From a virus, in the IMG/VR virus record IMGVR_UViG_3300031857_000570, positions 1 through 37,542 of that record: a DNA stretch of 37,542 nucleotides, one strand, 5' to 3'. The notes beneath the pieces are model-generated. The model was given only the letters and a program-made list of their open reading frames with translations. It did not search any database and was not told the DNA's origin. This document shows, in pieces, positions 6,879-15,748 of this stretch; the stretch's first letter is position 1; each line of letters starts with the position of its first letter. Made by a program: the position numbers and the translations under genes.

Positions 6879-9800
6879 ATGGCAAAGTATCTCAGTAACC
6901 GCCAGAAAAATCTAAAAGTTGGTATTAGTTCTTATACTGAAAGTCAAACAGTATTAGAGGTTACTGGGAAAGTTGGTATTGGGACCACAAATGCAACACA
7001 AGAATTGGATGTTGCTGGAGACACAAGACTTCGTGGTGGATTGTATGATACTTACAATCAAGTAGGTGCTGGTGGATCTATTCTTGTTTCTACTGGTGCT
7101 GGAGTAAGTTGGACGACTCCATTTGCTGCTGGACTTCAGGGACTCCAGGGAACTCAAGGTACTCAAGGATTACAGGGCACTCAAGGTGTCCAAGGTGTCC
7201 AGGGTCTTCAAGGACTTCAAGGAACCCAAGGTGTCCAGGGTCTTCAAGGACTTCAAGGAACCCAAGGTAATCAAGGACTTCAAGGAACCCAAGGTGTCCA
7301 GGGTCTTCAAGGACTTCAAGGAACCCAAGGTAATCAAGGACTTCAAGGAACCCAGGGTCGTCAAGGAACTCAAGGTGTCCAGGGTCTTCAAGGACTTCAA
7401 GGAACCCAAGGTAATCAAGGACTTCAAGGAACCCAAGGTAATCAAGGACTTCAAGGAACCCAAGGTAATCAAGGACTTCAAGGAACTCAAGGTGTCCAAG
7501 GTGTCCAGGGTCTTCAAGGACTTCAAGGAACCCAAGGCAATCAAGGACTTCAAGGAACCCAAGGTGTCCAGGGTCTTCAAGGAACCCAAGGTGTCCAGGG
7601 TCTTCAAGGACTTCAAGGAACCCAAGGCAATCAAGGACTTCAAGGAACCCAAGGTAATCAAGGAACTCAAGGTGTCCAGGGTCTTCAAGGACTTCAAGGA
7701 ACCCAAGGTGTCCAGGGTCTTCAAGGACTTCAAGGAACCCAAGGTAATCAAGGACTTCAAGGACTTCAAGGAACCCAAGGTAATCAAGGACTTCAAGGAA
7801 CCCAGGGTCGTCAAGGAACTCAAGGTGTCCAGGGTCTTCAAGGACTTCAAGGAACCCAAGGTAATCAAGGACTTCAAGGAACCCAAGGTAATCAAGGACT
7901 TCAAGGAACCCAAGGTAATCAAGGAACTCAAGGTGTCCAGGGTCTTCAAGGACTTCAAGGAACCCAAGGCAATCAAGGACTTCAAGGAACCCAAGGTAAT
8001 CAAGGACTTCAAGGAACCCAAGGTAATCAAGGAACTCTAGGTGTCCAGGGTCTTCAAGGACTTCAAGGAACCCAAGGCAATCAAGGACTTCAAGGAACCC
8101 AAGGTAATCAAGGAACTCAAGGTGTCCAGGGTCTTCAAGGACTTCAAGGAACCCAAGGCAATCAAGGACTTCAAGGAACCCAAGGTAATCAAGGACTTCA
8201 AGGTACTCAAGGACTTCAAGGACTTCAAGGTTCTCCGGGTCCAGTGGGAGGTTCTGCTAATCAAGTTCTTTATAAAGATGGAACAAATACTGCAACTGGT
8301 TCTGGAAACTTAACCTTTGACGGATCCAACCTTTATGTTGGCGGAAATGTAACTATTGGTGGTACTTCAGTTCTTATTGCTGCATCAACATTAACTGTTA
8401 GAGATAAGGATATTATTGTTGGCCTTGCAACAACTGCAGGTGGTGTTGTTATTTCTAACGATACAACAGCAAATCACGGTGGTATTGCAGTTGCTTCAAC
8501 AGAAGGAAGTCCATTATTTGATATTAATGCTGGTGTTGGCACTGATGATATTCCATCCACATATAAGCAAATAATGTGGGTCAAGTCCGGTACTTTTACT
8601 GGACTGAATACCGACGCTTGGTTATTTAATTATGGAGTAGGTATTGGAACTGATCAAGTTCCTTTTGGTGTTAGACTTGCTGCTGGTGGAATGCAAGTCA
8701 CTGATACAACTATCAGTTCTCCGCAGATTAATATTTCTGGTATTGCAACGATTAATAAAATTGATGTTAATCAAATATCACCAGATGGAACAAATTATGG
8801 AGGAACAAATCAAGTTCCTGTTGCTGATGGTGCTGGCAATTGGAGTTGGCAACCAGTAAGTGCTGCTGGTGCTGCAACTTCTATTGCAATTCAAGATGAA
8901 GGAAGTTCAAAAGGAAATGCCACAATACTAAACTTTGTGGGGGCAGGAATTACTGCATCTGTTGCTGGAAACACTGCTACAATTACTTTAGACATTGCTT
9001 CTTTACAAGGTTCGCAAGGTATTCAAGGACTTCAGGGAACGCAAGGAGTTCAAGGTCTTTCTAATCAGGGTTCTCAAGGTCTTCAAGGATTACAAGGACT
9101 TCAGGGAACGCAAGGACTTCAGGGTCTTCAAGGTGTAGGTAATCAGGGTTCTCAAGGTCTTCAAGGATTACAAGGACTTCAGGGAAGACAAGGACTTCAA
9201 GGTCTTTCTAATCAGGGTTCTCAAGGTCTTCAAGGAAATCAGGGTCTTCAGGGAACGCAAGGACTTCAGGGTCTTCAAGGTGTAGGTAATCAAGGTTCCC
9301 AAGGACTTCAAGGTGTTCAAGGTCTAAGTAATCAAGGTACTCAAGGTACTCAAGGTCTTCAAGGTACTCAAGGTCTTCAAGGTACTCAAGGTCTTCAAGG
9401 TACTCAAGGATTACAAGGAACTCAAGGACTTCAGGGTACTCAAGGTCTTCAAGGTCAACAAGGACTTCAGGGTGTTCAGGGACTTCAAGGTCTTCAGGGT
9501 ATTCAAGGTTCCAACAATGGTGGAGTTACTGTCGTTAATGATGTTTCTACAAACGCACTTCGTTATATCACATTTGAAGATGTAACTTCTGGAGTTTCCA
9601 CAAACGTTGGAGTTTCTTCTACAAAACTCACATTCAACCCATCAACTGGAAATGTAGGTCTCGGAACCACAAATCCAGTAGCAACTCTCCAAGTCAAGGA
9701 TGCACTTGCCTTTGAAACTACAAACACCACAACCACAACAACCTCACAAGTTGCAGTAGATACTTTTGCAACCGCAACCTTCCGTTCTGCTAAGTATCAC

Positions 9801-10811
9801 GTTCAACTGACTTGCCCAGGACAGATAGCAACTCTTGGTGGTATTACAACTGGTGGTAGAGGTTATACTTCAGGAACATATAATGTAACCTTCACAACTT
9901 CTTCAGGTACTGGTTCTGCAGCACAAGGAACTCTTACAATTTCTAATGGAACTGTAGGACAATTAAGTATTATTTCTGGTGGTGCAAATTATACTACTGG
10001 TGATGTTCTTACAGCATCAGGTGGTTCAGGTCTTCAAGTTTCTGTTGGAACAACTGATGGAACTGGTGCAATTCTTACACTTGGTTCTATTACAAGTGCC
10101 GGTATTGGATATACTGCTGGTGTTGGAGTTGGAACAACATCTCTTACATTCTTGGGTGGAACTGGAACTTCTGCAACAGGTCTTGCAACTATCTTTGATG
10201 GAGTAATCACAAGTTCCACACTTCTTCAGCAACCAACCACAGGAACTGGTGGAACTGTTTATTATTCAGGTTCTAATTATTCTACTGCATCAGTTCTTTC
10301 CGTTAACAGAACCGATCTGGCAAATACAATTACAACAATAACTACAAGTGGAATTTCTACATTTACATCGATCACAACACACGGACTATTTGTAAACGAT
10401 ATTATAAGAACTACAGGAACCTCAAATGGATTAACTGCTGGTGTTGATTATTATGTTGTTGCAACTCCAACAACTACAACATTTACTCTTGGAACTTCAC
10501 TTGGGGTTGAAGCAGCATTTACCGCAGGAACCTCACTTGCGATTGGTTTCTATCGCAATAGTGCGAATGCCGGTGGTCAAGTTGCATATACAAATGCAAT
10601 CGCAGGAGTATCAACAAACTATCAGGTCAGTGACTTATTGGTTCTGCAGAATGGAACAAGTGCAGATTATATTGAGTATGCTGGAATTGCAAATAATGAT
10701 ATTCTTGGGATCTTTGCTGCTGACATTTCTGGATCAAACGCAAGATTGTTAATTACTCCAACTTATCCCAATAATACAATTAGAGTTGCAAGACAGGTAA
10801 TGTTAGTATGA
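6879..10811 (+). CDS. 1310-aa collagen-like tail fibre with two Gly-X-Gln rods
   Basis: The N-terminal 84 residues contain a VGIGTTNATQELDVAGDTRL module and VSTGAGVSWTTPFAAG, closely matched in the fibre at 15741. Rod 1 covers about residues 85-455 and ends GSPGPVGG. A folded region (about 456-708) includes VGIGTDQVPFGVRLAAGG. Rod 2 covers about 709-878 with GLSNQG and GVGNQG breaks. The C-terminal head repeats GGRGYTSGTYNVTF/GIGYTAGVGVG modules and ends ADYIEYAGIANNDILGIFAA. Such alternating rods and heads suit a long trimeric fibre. The stop overlaps the start of the next gene by ATGA, so the two are translationally coupled. A structural/adhesive role is secure in outline; the receptor is unknown. 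Confidence 0.8.
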   Translation: MAKYLSNRQKNLKVGISSYTESQTVLEVTGKVGIGTTNATQELDVAGDTRLRGGLYDTYNQVGAGGSILVSTGAGVSWTTPFAAGLQGLQGTQGTQGLQGTQGVQGVQGLQGLQGTQGVQGLQGLQGTQGNQGLQGTQGVQGLQGLQGTQGNQGLQGTQGRQGTQGVQGLQGLQGTQGNQGLQGTQGNQGLQGTQGNQGLQGTQGVQGVQGLQGLQGTQGNQGLQGTQGVQGLQGTQGVQGLQGLQGTQGNQGLQGTQGNQGTQGVQGLQGLQGTQGVQGLQGLQGTQGNQGLQGLQGTQGNQGLQGTQGRQGTQGVQGLQGLQGTQGNQGLQGTQGNQGLQGTQGNQGTQGVQGLQGLQGTQGNQGLQGTQGNQGLQGTQGNQGTLGVQGLQGLQGTQGNQGLQGTQGNQGTQGVQGLQGLQGTQGNQGLQGTQGNQGLQGTQGLQGLQGSPGPVGGSANQVLYKDGTNTATGSGNLTFDGSNLYVGGNVTIGGTSVLIAASTLTVRDKDIIVGLATTAGGVVISNDTTANHGGIAVASTEGSPLFDINAGVGTDDIPSTYKQIMWVKSGTFTGLNTDAWLFNYGVGIGTDQVPFGVRLAAGGMQVTDTTISSPQINISGIATINKIDVNQISPDGTNYGGTNQVPVADGAGNWSWQPVSAAGAATSIAIQDEGSSKGNATILNFVGAGITASVAGNTATITLDIASLQGSQGIQGLQGTQGVQGLSNQGSQGLQGLQGLQGTQGLQGLQGVGNQGSQGLQGLQGLQGRQGLQGLSNQGSQGLQGNQGLQGTQGLQGLQGVGNQGSQGLQGVQGLSNQGTQGTQGLQGTQGLQGTQGLQGTQGLQGTQGLQGTQGLQGQQGLQGVQGLQGLQGIQGSNNGGVTVVNDVSTNALRYITFEDVTSGVSTNVGVSSTKLTFNPSTGNVGLGTTNPVATLQVKDALAFETTNTTTTTTSQVAVDTFATATFRSAKYHVQLTCPGQIATLGGITTGGRGYTSGTYNVTFTTSSGTGSAAQGTLTISNGTVGQLSIISGGANYTTGDVLTASGGSGLQVSVGTTDGTGAILTLGSITSAGIGYTAGVGVGTTSLTFLGGTGTSATGLATIFDGVITSSTLLQQPTTGTGGTVYYSGSNYSTASVLSVNRTDLANTITTITTSGISTFTSITTHGLFVNDIIRTTGTSNGLTAGVDYYVVATPTTTTFTLGTSLGVEAAFTAGTSLAIGFYRNSANAGGQVAYTNAIAGVSTNYQVSDLLVLQNGTSADYIEYAGIANNDILGIFAADISGSNARLLITPTYPNNTIRVARQVMLV
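7131..8245 (+). repeat. Collagen-like DNA repeat tract, rod 1 of the 1310-aa fibre
   Basis: Highly homogeneous array of GGAACCCAAGGTAATCAA, GGACTTCAA and GGTGTCCAG words. Long stretches recur with few or no differences, much more uniform than the 3276-4530 tract. Homogeneity suggests recent expansion or gene conversion. Confidence 0.9.
9009..9510 (+). repeat. Collagen-like DNA repeat tract, rod 2 of the 1310-aa fibre
   Basis: Gly-X-Gln coding array with regular GLSNQGSQG and GVGNQGSQG interruptions and a run of GGTCTTCAAGGTACTCAA units near 9355-9420. Confidence 0.85.
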
Positions 10812-12229
10812 GTATTATAAGAGACGGAATACAAAGTGCTGATTTAAATGCGCCAGTAGCATCACCCACACTCAATCTGGACTTTGCAAACTCACAAGAA
10901 TTAGACCCACGCATTACATTCACTCGGGGTTCGGTTGGAACTTTTGTGAATAAGAATGGATTGATTGAGACGGCACCAGCAAATCAACCAAGATTTGATT
11001 ATGACCCAATTAGTGGTGAGTGTAGAGGACTTTTGATTGAAGAGCAGAGAACTAATTTAGTTACGAATAGTACAAGTGCAACTTTTAATGGACTCAATAA
11101 TACTTCTACTACAACTGATGGAACATTAGCACCTGATGGAAGTCCTGCAAATGTTTATATTCCAAATTCAGTTTTTATAATTCATTCAACTTCTAATCTT
11201 TGTACTATAAATTTAGATACGATTGGAATTGCAACTGGTGCTACTTATGATGTTACTTTTTCGGGTTGGGTAAAAGATTATAATAATAGTGATTTGGGAG
11301 TTTATTTTGTAAATGGTGCTTATCTTACACCATTTACAAATGCTACATATCAAACTAGATTAGCAAAACCAAAAAGTGCATCTTGGACTTCTGGTTCTGT
11401 TGGTACTGGATGGACAAGAAATTATGAAAAGATAGTTCCTTATCCAAATGGCTGGTACAGATTTATTCAATCCAGTCGTTATACAAGACAATCAAATCAA
11501 AATTCATTATTATTTGCATTTCAAATTTTTAATAATCGCAATACACAAACTTATAGTGGTGATGGAACTTCTGGAATTTATATCTGGGGACCACAAGTAG
11601 AATCAGCAGTATCACCAGCACAGGCACCATTTGAAACTTCTTATATCCCAACATCAGGTTCCACTGTCACAAGAAGTCCAGATTTAGCACGACTTCAAGA
11701 ACCTTATTTCTCTCCATTCTTTAATAAATTTGAGGGAAGTGTTGTTGCAAATTATAATGTTAATGCACCTGTAGATACTGGAAGTGTTTATGGTTTACAA
11801 AGAACTATGCACGTATTTTATCTTGGAGATAAGAATGATTCAACATATAATGGTTATGGAGTGAATGTTAATAGAGCAACTGCATTAGTTCATAGATTAA
11901 CTGGTCAGGCATTTGTTCAAACTACTAATGCTTCAACTGGAAGTGTTTATGCATTAAATTCTCCAATTAATAATGGGAAATTTTGTTTTACATATGACCA
12001 AAATAAACTTAAAGTTTCTTGTGATGCTGTTAATAGCATAACATCATTAAATCGTTTGGGAACTTATAATCAACAACAATCTATTACCACACAAGTTTTT
12101 AATGAAATTACTATTGGTTGGGGTAATAATTCTGGGTTTGGTACTAGATACATTAATGGAACCATCAAATCACTTCAATATTATCCAAAAGCATTAAACG
12201 ATGCAGAGATGTTATATCTAACGAGGTAA
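10808..12229 (+). CDS. Tail fibre/adhesin, 'FTRGS-GLLIEE-RTNL' family, copy 1
   Basis: This 473-aa protein is the first of three adjacent paralogues. The shared N-terminal block (about residues 20-85) reads LNLDFANSQELDPRITFTRGS, NQPRFDYDPISGECRGLLIEE and QRTNL. A beta-sandwich-like carbohydrate-binding region follows, with the segment FSGWVKDYN and then GDGTSGIYIWGPQVE. A marker GSTVTRSPDLARL leads to a C-terminal LamG-like domain (FEGSVVANYNV ... IKSLQYYPKALNDAEMLYLTR). This architecture is common in phage head- or tail-fibre proteins that bind surface glycans. The start codon overlaps the previous stop (ATGA) and the next paralogue begins 1 bp after its stop. Binding role inferred; no catalytic residues seen. 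Confidence 0.75.
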   Translation: MSIIRDGIQSADLNAPVASPTLNLDFANSQELDPRITFTRGSVGTFVNKNGLIETAPANQPRFDYDPISGECRGLLIEEQRTNLVTNSTSATFNGLNNTSTTTDGTLAPDGSPANVYIPNSVFIIHSTSNLCTINLDTIGIATGATYDVTFSGWVKDYNNSDLGVYFVNGAYLTPFTNATYQTRLAKPKSASWTSGSVGTGWTRNYEKIVPYPNGWYRFIQSSRYTRQSNQNSLLFAFQIFNNRNTQTYSGDGTSGIYIWGPQVESAVSPAQAPFETSYIPTSGSTVTRSPDLARLQEPYFSPFFNKFEGSVVANYNVNAPVDTGSVYGLQRTMHVFYLGDKNDSTYNGYGVNVNRATALVHRLTGQAFVQTTNASTGSVYALNSPINNGKFCFTYDQNKLKVSCDAVNSITSLNRLGTYNQQQSITTQVFNEITIGWGNNSGFGTRYINGTIKSLQYYPKALNDAEMLYLTR

Positions 12230-12230
12230 T

Positions 12231-13457
12231 ATGGCTAAAATACTCATAGGTCGTAGTGATGTTGATTTAGATTATCCAGTATGTCGTCCAAGTTTAGATT
12301 TGGATTTCACGCAAGAAGAGTTAGACCCTCGCATTACATTCACCAGAGGAAGTATTGGAACTCGGGTCAATCGTAATCGTTTGATTGAAACTGTTGCTGC
12401 AAACCAACCAAGATTTGATTATGACCCTGTGACTGGTGAGTGTAAGGGTTTATTGATTGAGGAGAGTAGGCAGAACTTATTGACTTATAGTAATGACTTT
12501 ACAAATGCTGTTTGGACTCCTTTTCCAAATACAATTCCATCTGCAAATCAAACTGGATTAGATGGTACTACAAGTGCATTTACATATACTGCATTATCTA
12601 CTACTCCAAATTATGTGTATCAAAACTTTACTTGTTCCGCATCAACAACTTATACATTTTCTTTTTATGTAAAGTTAGGAACTCTCCGAGCATCTTCATA
12701 TAAAATTGCAGTTTATAATAATACAGGAGCAGCATTTATTGCTGCTGATGTTGTACCAACACAAACTTTAAGTTCAGAATCTTGGACAAGAGTTTCATAT
12801 ACTTTTACAACTCCTGCTGGTTGTACTTCTGCAAGAGTTTATCCTTACAGAAATACTAATACGTCACAAAATAATGGAACTATTTTTCTATGGGGAGCAC
12901 AATTAGAAGCAGGAGCATTTCCAACATCTTATATACCTACTACAACAGCAACAGTCACAAGAACTGCAGAAATTGCTGAAATGACTGGAACTAACTTCTC
13001 AAGTTGGTATAATCAAACAGAAGGAACATTTTTCTTTGATGGAACTTTACCTTTTATTACTACTGATACAAGAACCAGAGTTCCTTATGGAGTTTCTAAT
13101 GGATTGAATTTTCCAAATTCTATGTATGTTTCAAAGGGTTCTACAAGTTTAGGAGTATCATTTAGTGTAATTAATAATAATGTTTCTCAACACTCTGGAA
13201 CTACTGGAGGAACTATGACTTCCAATAGATTTAAAATTGCATCGGCAGTAGCACCCAGAAGTATTCGTACTTCTTTCTCTGGTGATATTGTTAATCCTTC
13301 AAGACCTTCTGCAGCAATACCAACTGTTGATAGATTGAGTTTAGGAAAAGAACCTTGGAATGCATCACCATCAAATCCAATAATTGGTTGTATTAGAAGA
13401 TTTACATATTACCCAAGAGCACTCAAACCAAATCAACTTCAATATCTAACGCAGTAA
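12231..13457 (+). CDS. Tail fibre/adhesin, same family, copy 2
   Basis: This 408-aa protein has the family block LDLDFTQEELDPRITFTRGS, RFDYDPVTGECKGLLIEE and SRQNLLTYS near the N-terminus. The carbohydrate-binding-like centre includes YTFSFYVKLGTLRASSYKI and TIFLWGAQLEAGAFPTSYIP, then TATVTRTAEIAEM. The C-terminal LamG-like part begins GTNFSSWYNQTEGTFFFDG and ends GCIRRFTYYPRALKPNQLQYL. It shares the TNFSSWYNQ entry with copy 3 but not copy 1, so copies 2 and 3 look closer to each other. It starts 1 bp after the stop of copy 1 and ends 1 bp before copy 3, implying a single transcript and translational coupling. Confidence 0.75.
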   Translation: MAKILIGRSDVDLDYPVCRPSLDLDFTQEELDPRITFTRGSIGTRVNRNRLIETVAANQPRFDYDPVTGECKGLLIEESRQNLLTYSNDFTNAVWTPFPNTIPSANQTGLDGTTSAFTYTALSTTPNYVYQNFTCSASTTYTFSFYVKLGTLRASSYKIAVYNNTGAAFIAADVVPTQTLSSESWTRVSYTFTTPAGCTSARVYPYRNTNTSQNNGTIFLWGAQLEAGAFPTSYIPTTTATVTRTAEIAEMTGTNFSSWYNQTEGTFFFDGTLPFITTDTRTRVPYGVSNGLNFPNSMYVSKGSTSLGVSFSVINNNVSQHSGTTGGTMTSNRFKIASAVAPRSIRTSFSGDIVNPSRPSAAIPTVDRLSLGKEPWNASPSNPIIGCIRRFTYYPRALKPNQLQYLTQ

Positions 13458-13458
13458 G

Positions 13459-14727
13459 ATGCCAATACTTTCACAACAAAAACAATCACAAGCACCAGAT
13501 TTTCCAAATGTTCGTCCTTCTTTGGATTTGAGATTTGCTCTTGCGAAAAAGTTAGACCCACGCATTACATTTACTCGGGGAAGTACTGGAACTTATTTTG
13601 GCCCTGATGGTTTTATGAGAACTGCTGGTGTGAATGAACCAAGATTTGACCACGACCCAGTTACAGGACAAAGTTTGGGATTGTTGATTGAGGAGAGTAG
13701 AACTAATCTTTATACAAGAAGTGATATTGAAGGAACTGTTGGAAGCACACCAACATCTATGAGTTTTGCTGGTGGTGCTCCTGTTAGACAAACTGTAGTT
13801 GTTTCTACTGATGTTTCACTTGGACCAAACGGACAATCCGCAAAACATATAAGAGGAACTTCAGCAGATAATAATGTTGGATTTTTTAGTTATGGTTCTC
13901 ATACACTTAATTCTACTTATGTTGCCAGCATTTATGTTTATATTCCATCTTCACAGGCACAAAATTTTTCTGGTAAATATATTAGATTTCAAGTGGAAGC
14001 AGTTGGTGCGAGTGGAGTTGTTAGTGTTGATGTAAATATAGTTGATAGATGGCAAAGAGTTTCAGTAACTTATACTCCAACATCTGCGACTAGTGTTCCT
14101 ATAGTAGCAAGAACCAACGCAGTTGCTGGAAGTTTCTTTTATACTGATTGCTGGCAGTTAGAACTTGGAGCATCTCCAACATCTTATATGCCTGCTTCTG
14201 GCGGTTCTCAATTCACAAGAAATCCAGATAATGCTGATATGACTGGAAGTAATTTCTCAAGTTGGTATAATCAAGGTGAGGGAAGTATTATTTCAAATTG
14301 TAATGCTCCTTATGCTGTTCCAAGTAGCAATTTTCCTTGTGTAGCAGGAATTAGTAATGGAATTTCTGGAGCAGGAAGAAATGCTATAAATGTTGGATAC
14401 TTAACTGAAGGATTATTCAGTTTAGAAACATATAGTAATAATACAAGAATAGTTGCTTTGTATCCAGGAAGTTCAAATATTAGAAGAAGAATTTCGGGAG
14501 TAAGTTACAATCAAACTACCGATGTTTATTACATTTTTACAAATAATAAAACTTCTGGTTCAGCAATTCATAGAAGTGATAAACAAAATATTGATTTTGG
14601 AACTGATATGAATACTTTAAATATTGGTAGAGTGCTTGGTGGTAGTTATCTCAACGGAACCATAAGTCGTCTCACCTATTACCCAATCCAACTCACCAAT
14701 CAACAACTCATAAATCTCACCTCATAA
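13459..14727 (+). CDS. Tail fibre/adhesin, same family, copy 3
   Basis: This 422-aa protein has LDLRFALAKKLDPRITFTRGS, RFDHDPVTGQSLGLLIEE and SRTNLYTRS at the N-terminus. The middle beta-rich region has STYVASIYVYIPSSQAQNFS and FFYTDCWQLELGASPTSYMP. SQFTRNPDNADM leads into SNFSSWYNQGEGSIIS and a LamG-like end, NGTISRLTYYPIQLTNQQL. The first 20 nt of the ITFTRG-coding DNA (13552-13571) equal those of copy 1 (10901-10920). Sequence between conserved blocks has diverged strongly, as expected for receptor-binding loops. A late-type box for the next gene overlaps its stop codon. Confidence 0.75.
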   Translation: MPILSQQKQSQAPDFPNVRPSLDLRFALAKKLDPRITFTRGSTGTYFGPDGFMRTAGVNEPRFDHDPVTGQSLGLLIEESRTNLYTRSDIEGTVGSTPTSMSFAGGAPVRQTVVVSTDVSLGPNGQSAKHIRGTSADNNVGFFSYGSHTLNSTYVASIYVYIPSSQAQNFSGKYIRFQVEAVGASGVVSVDVNIVDRWQRVSVTYTPTSATSVPIVARTNAVAGSFFYTDCWQLELGASPTSYMPASGGSQFTRNPDNADMTGSNFSSWYNQGEGSIISNCNAPYAVPSSNFPCVAGISNGISGAGRNAINVGYLTEGLFSLETYSNNTRIVALYPGSSNIRRRISGVSYNQTTDVYYIFTNNKTSGSAIHRSDKQNIDFGTDMNTLNIGRVLGGSYLNGTISRLTYYPIQLTNQQLINLTS

Positions 14728-14730
14728 ATA
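14723..14730 (+). promoter_or_regulatory. Late promoter-like box (CATAAATA)
   Basis: CATAAATA followed by C overlaps the stop of the third adhesin paralogue and lies 23 bp before the ATG at 14746. It matches TATAAATA at seven of eight positions. Confidence 0.6.
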
Positions 14731-14745
14731 CATATAAAACTCATT

Positions 14746-15063
14746 ATGATAGATTATTACCTTAAATTTTCTACCGAACAAGAATCATTCCAAGCATTTC
14801 AAGAGGCAGGTTATACCTCTCAAGATGAAGAAGGAAGAGAGTTTGTAATCTCTGCAACTCACGATTATTGTGTTGATTTAGTTGGAACGATTACAGAGGG
14901 TGGAAAGTGGGAATATCAGGGTGAAGAATTTGTAATGACTGAAGAACCAGTTACTCTTTCTGGTTATCACGTTAATGTAAGAATTTTAAGAGGTGATATT
15001 GCTGAATCTTTGAGACCTTTTGTGATTAATACTCCTCAGACACCTTATAGAATATTCGGATAA
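14746..15063 (+). CDS. Hypothetical protein of the fibre region
   Basis: This 105-aa acidic protein begins IDYYLKFSTEQESFQAFQEAG. It has a central ISATHDYCVDLVGTITEGGK and WEYQGEEFV, and ends with VTLSGYHVNVRILRGDI and VINTPQTPYRIFG. The mixed alpha/beta pattern and the 'GYHVNVR' strand resemble small uncharacterised proteins placed among fibre genes in T4-like marine phages. No catalytic or binding motif is recognised. It follows its own late-type box and is 7 bp upstream of the homing endonuclease gene. A late virion or assembly role is only a guess from position. Confidence 0.55.
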   Translation: MIDYYLKFSTEQESFQAFQEAGYTSQDEEGREFVISATHDYCVDLVGTITEGGKWEYQGEEFVMTEEPVTLSGYHVNVRILRGDIAESLRPFVINTPQTPYRIFG

Positions 15064-15070
15064 TTTATAG

Positions 15071-15748
15071 ATGAGAAAAGAAGAAGAATTGGAACTGCTT
15101 AAAAAACATCTTTTTAATATTTGTGGTCTTCATAATGAAAAAAATTCTGATTTAAACAGAGCAATAGCAGATGCAAAATCTCTGTTGATGGAATTATATC
15201 CAGAACCAGTTACAGAATGGTCTCAAGAAATTGAATGGAGAGTTTGTCCAGATTTTCCTGATTATGAAGTTTCAAACTATGGTGATGTAAGAAGATGCAA
15301 AGTTTGCACAAGAAATAGACAGTCATTCAAAGGAAAAATTTTAAAACCAAAAATAGATAAAAGAGGATATTATCAATATACATTATCAAAAGATAAAAAA
15401 TTTCATTACTTAACTGGACATAAATTGGTAGCAATTACATATATTGGAATGCCTTTAAATAAAAGTTTTGTAATTGCACATTTGGATGGAAGTAAATCTA
15501 ATAATTTTGTTGCAAATTTAAAATGGGTTAGCAATTCTGAAAATCAATTACACAGAAGAGTTCACGAAGATTTTGTTCCATTTAAGGGACATAATTCTTT
15601 GAGTGTTGAAGAAGTTAAAGATATTAGAAAAAGATTTATGGGAGGTGAATTGCAATCAAATTTAGCATCCAAATATGAGGTTTCTTACGGAGTAATAAAT
15701 AAGATTGTTAATAATGTAACATATATAAGGAGCATTTACTGTGTCTAA
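15071..15748 (+). CDS. HNH homing endonuclease with NUMOD4 domain
   Basis: This 225-aa protein has an unusual acidic N-terminal extension (1-50). A NUMOD4 motif (about 55-103) follows with WRVCPDFPDYEVSNYGDVRR and ILKPKIDKRGYYQYTL. The HNH nuclease core has H117 (GHKLV) and VIAHLDGSKSNNFVANLKW with H137, N144/N145 and N149, then SENQLHR. A C-terminal helix-turn-helix (about 177-221) reads SVEEVKDIRKRFMGG and NLASKYEVSYGVINKIV. Such free-standing enzymes cut intronless alleles and spread their gene into co-infecting phage genomes. Its 3' end contains the Shine-Dalgarno and GTG start of the next fibre gene, with an 8-bp overlap, so it has integrated into the operon without breaking expression. 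Confidence 0.88.
   Translation: MRKEEELELLKKHLFNICGLHNEKNSDLNRAIADAKSLLMELYPEPVTEWSQEIEWRVCPDFPDYEVSNYGDVRRCKVCTRNRQSFKGKILKPKIDKRGYYQYTLSKDKKFHYLTGHKLVAITYIGMPLNKSFVIAHLDGSKSNNFVANLKWVSNSENQLHRRVHEDFVPFKGHNSLSVEEVKDIRKRFMGGELQSNLASKYEVSYGVINKIVNNVTYIRSIYCV

Noticed and set aside
7131-8245. CRISPR-like array
   Set aside because: The repeats are contiguous 9-bp coding words with no unique spacers and are in frame with a long protein.
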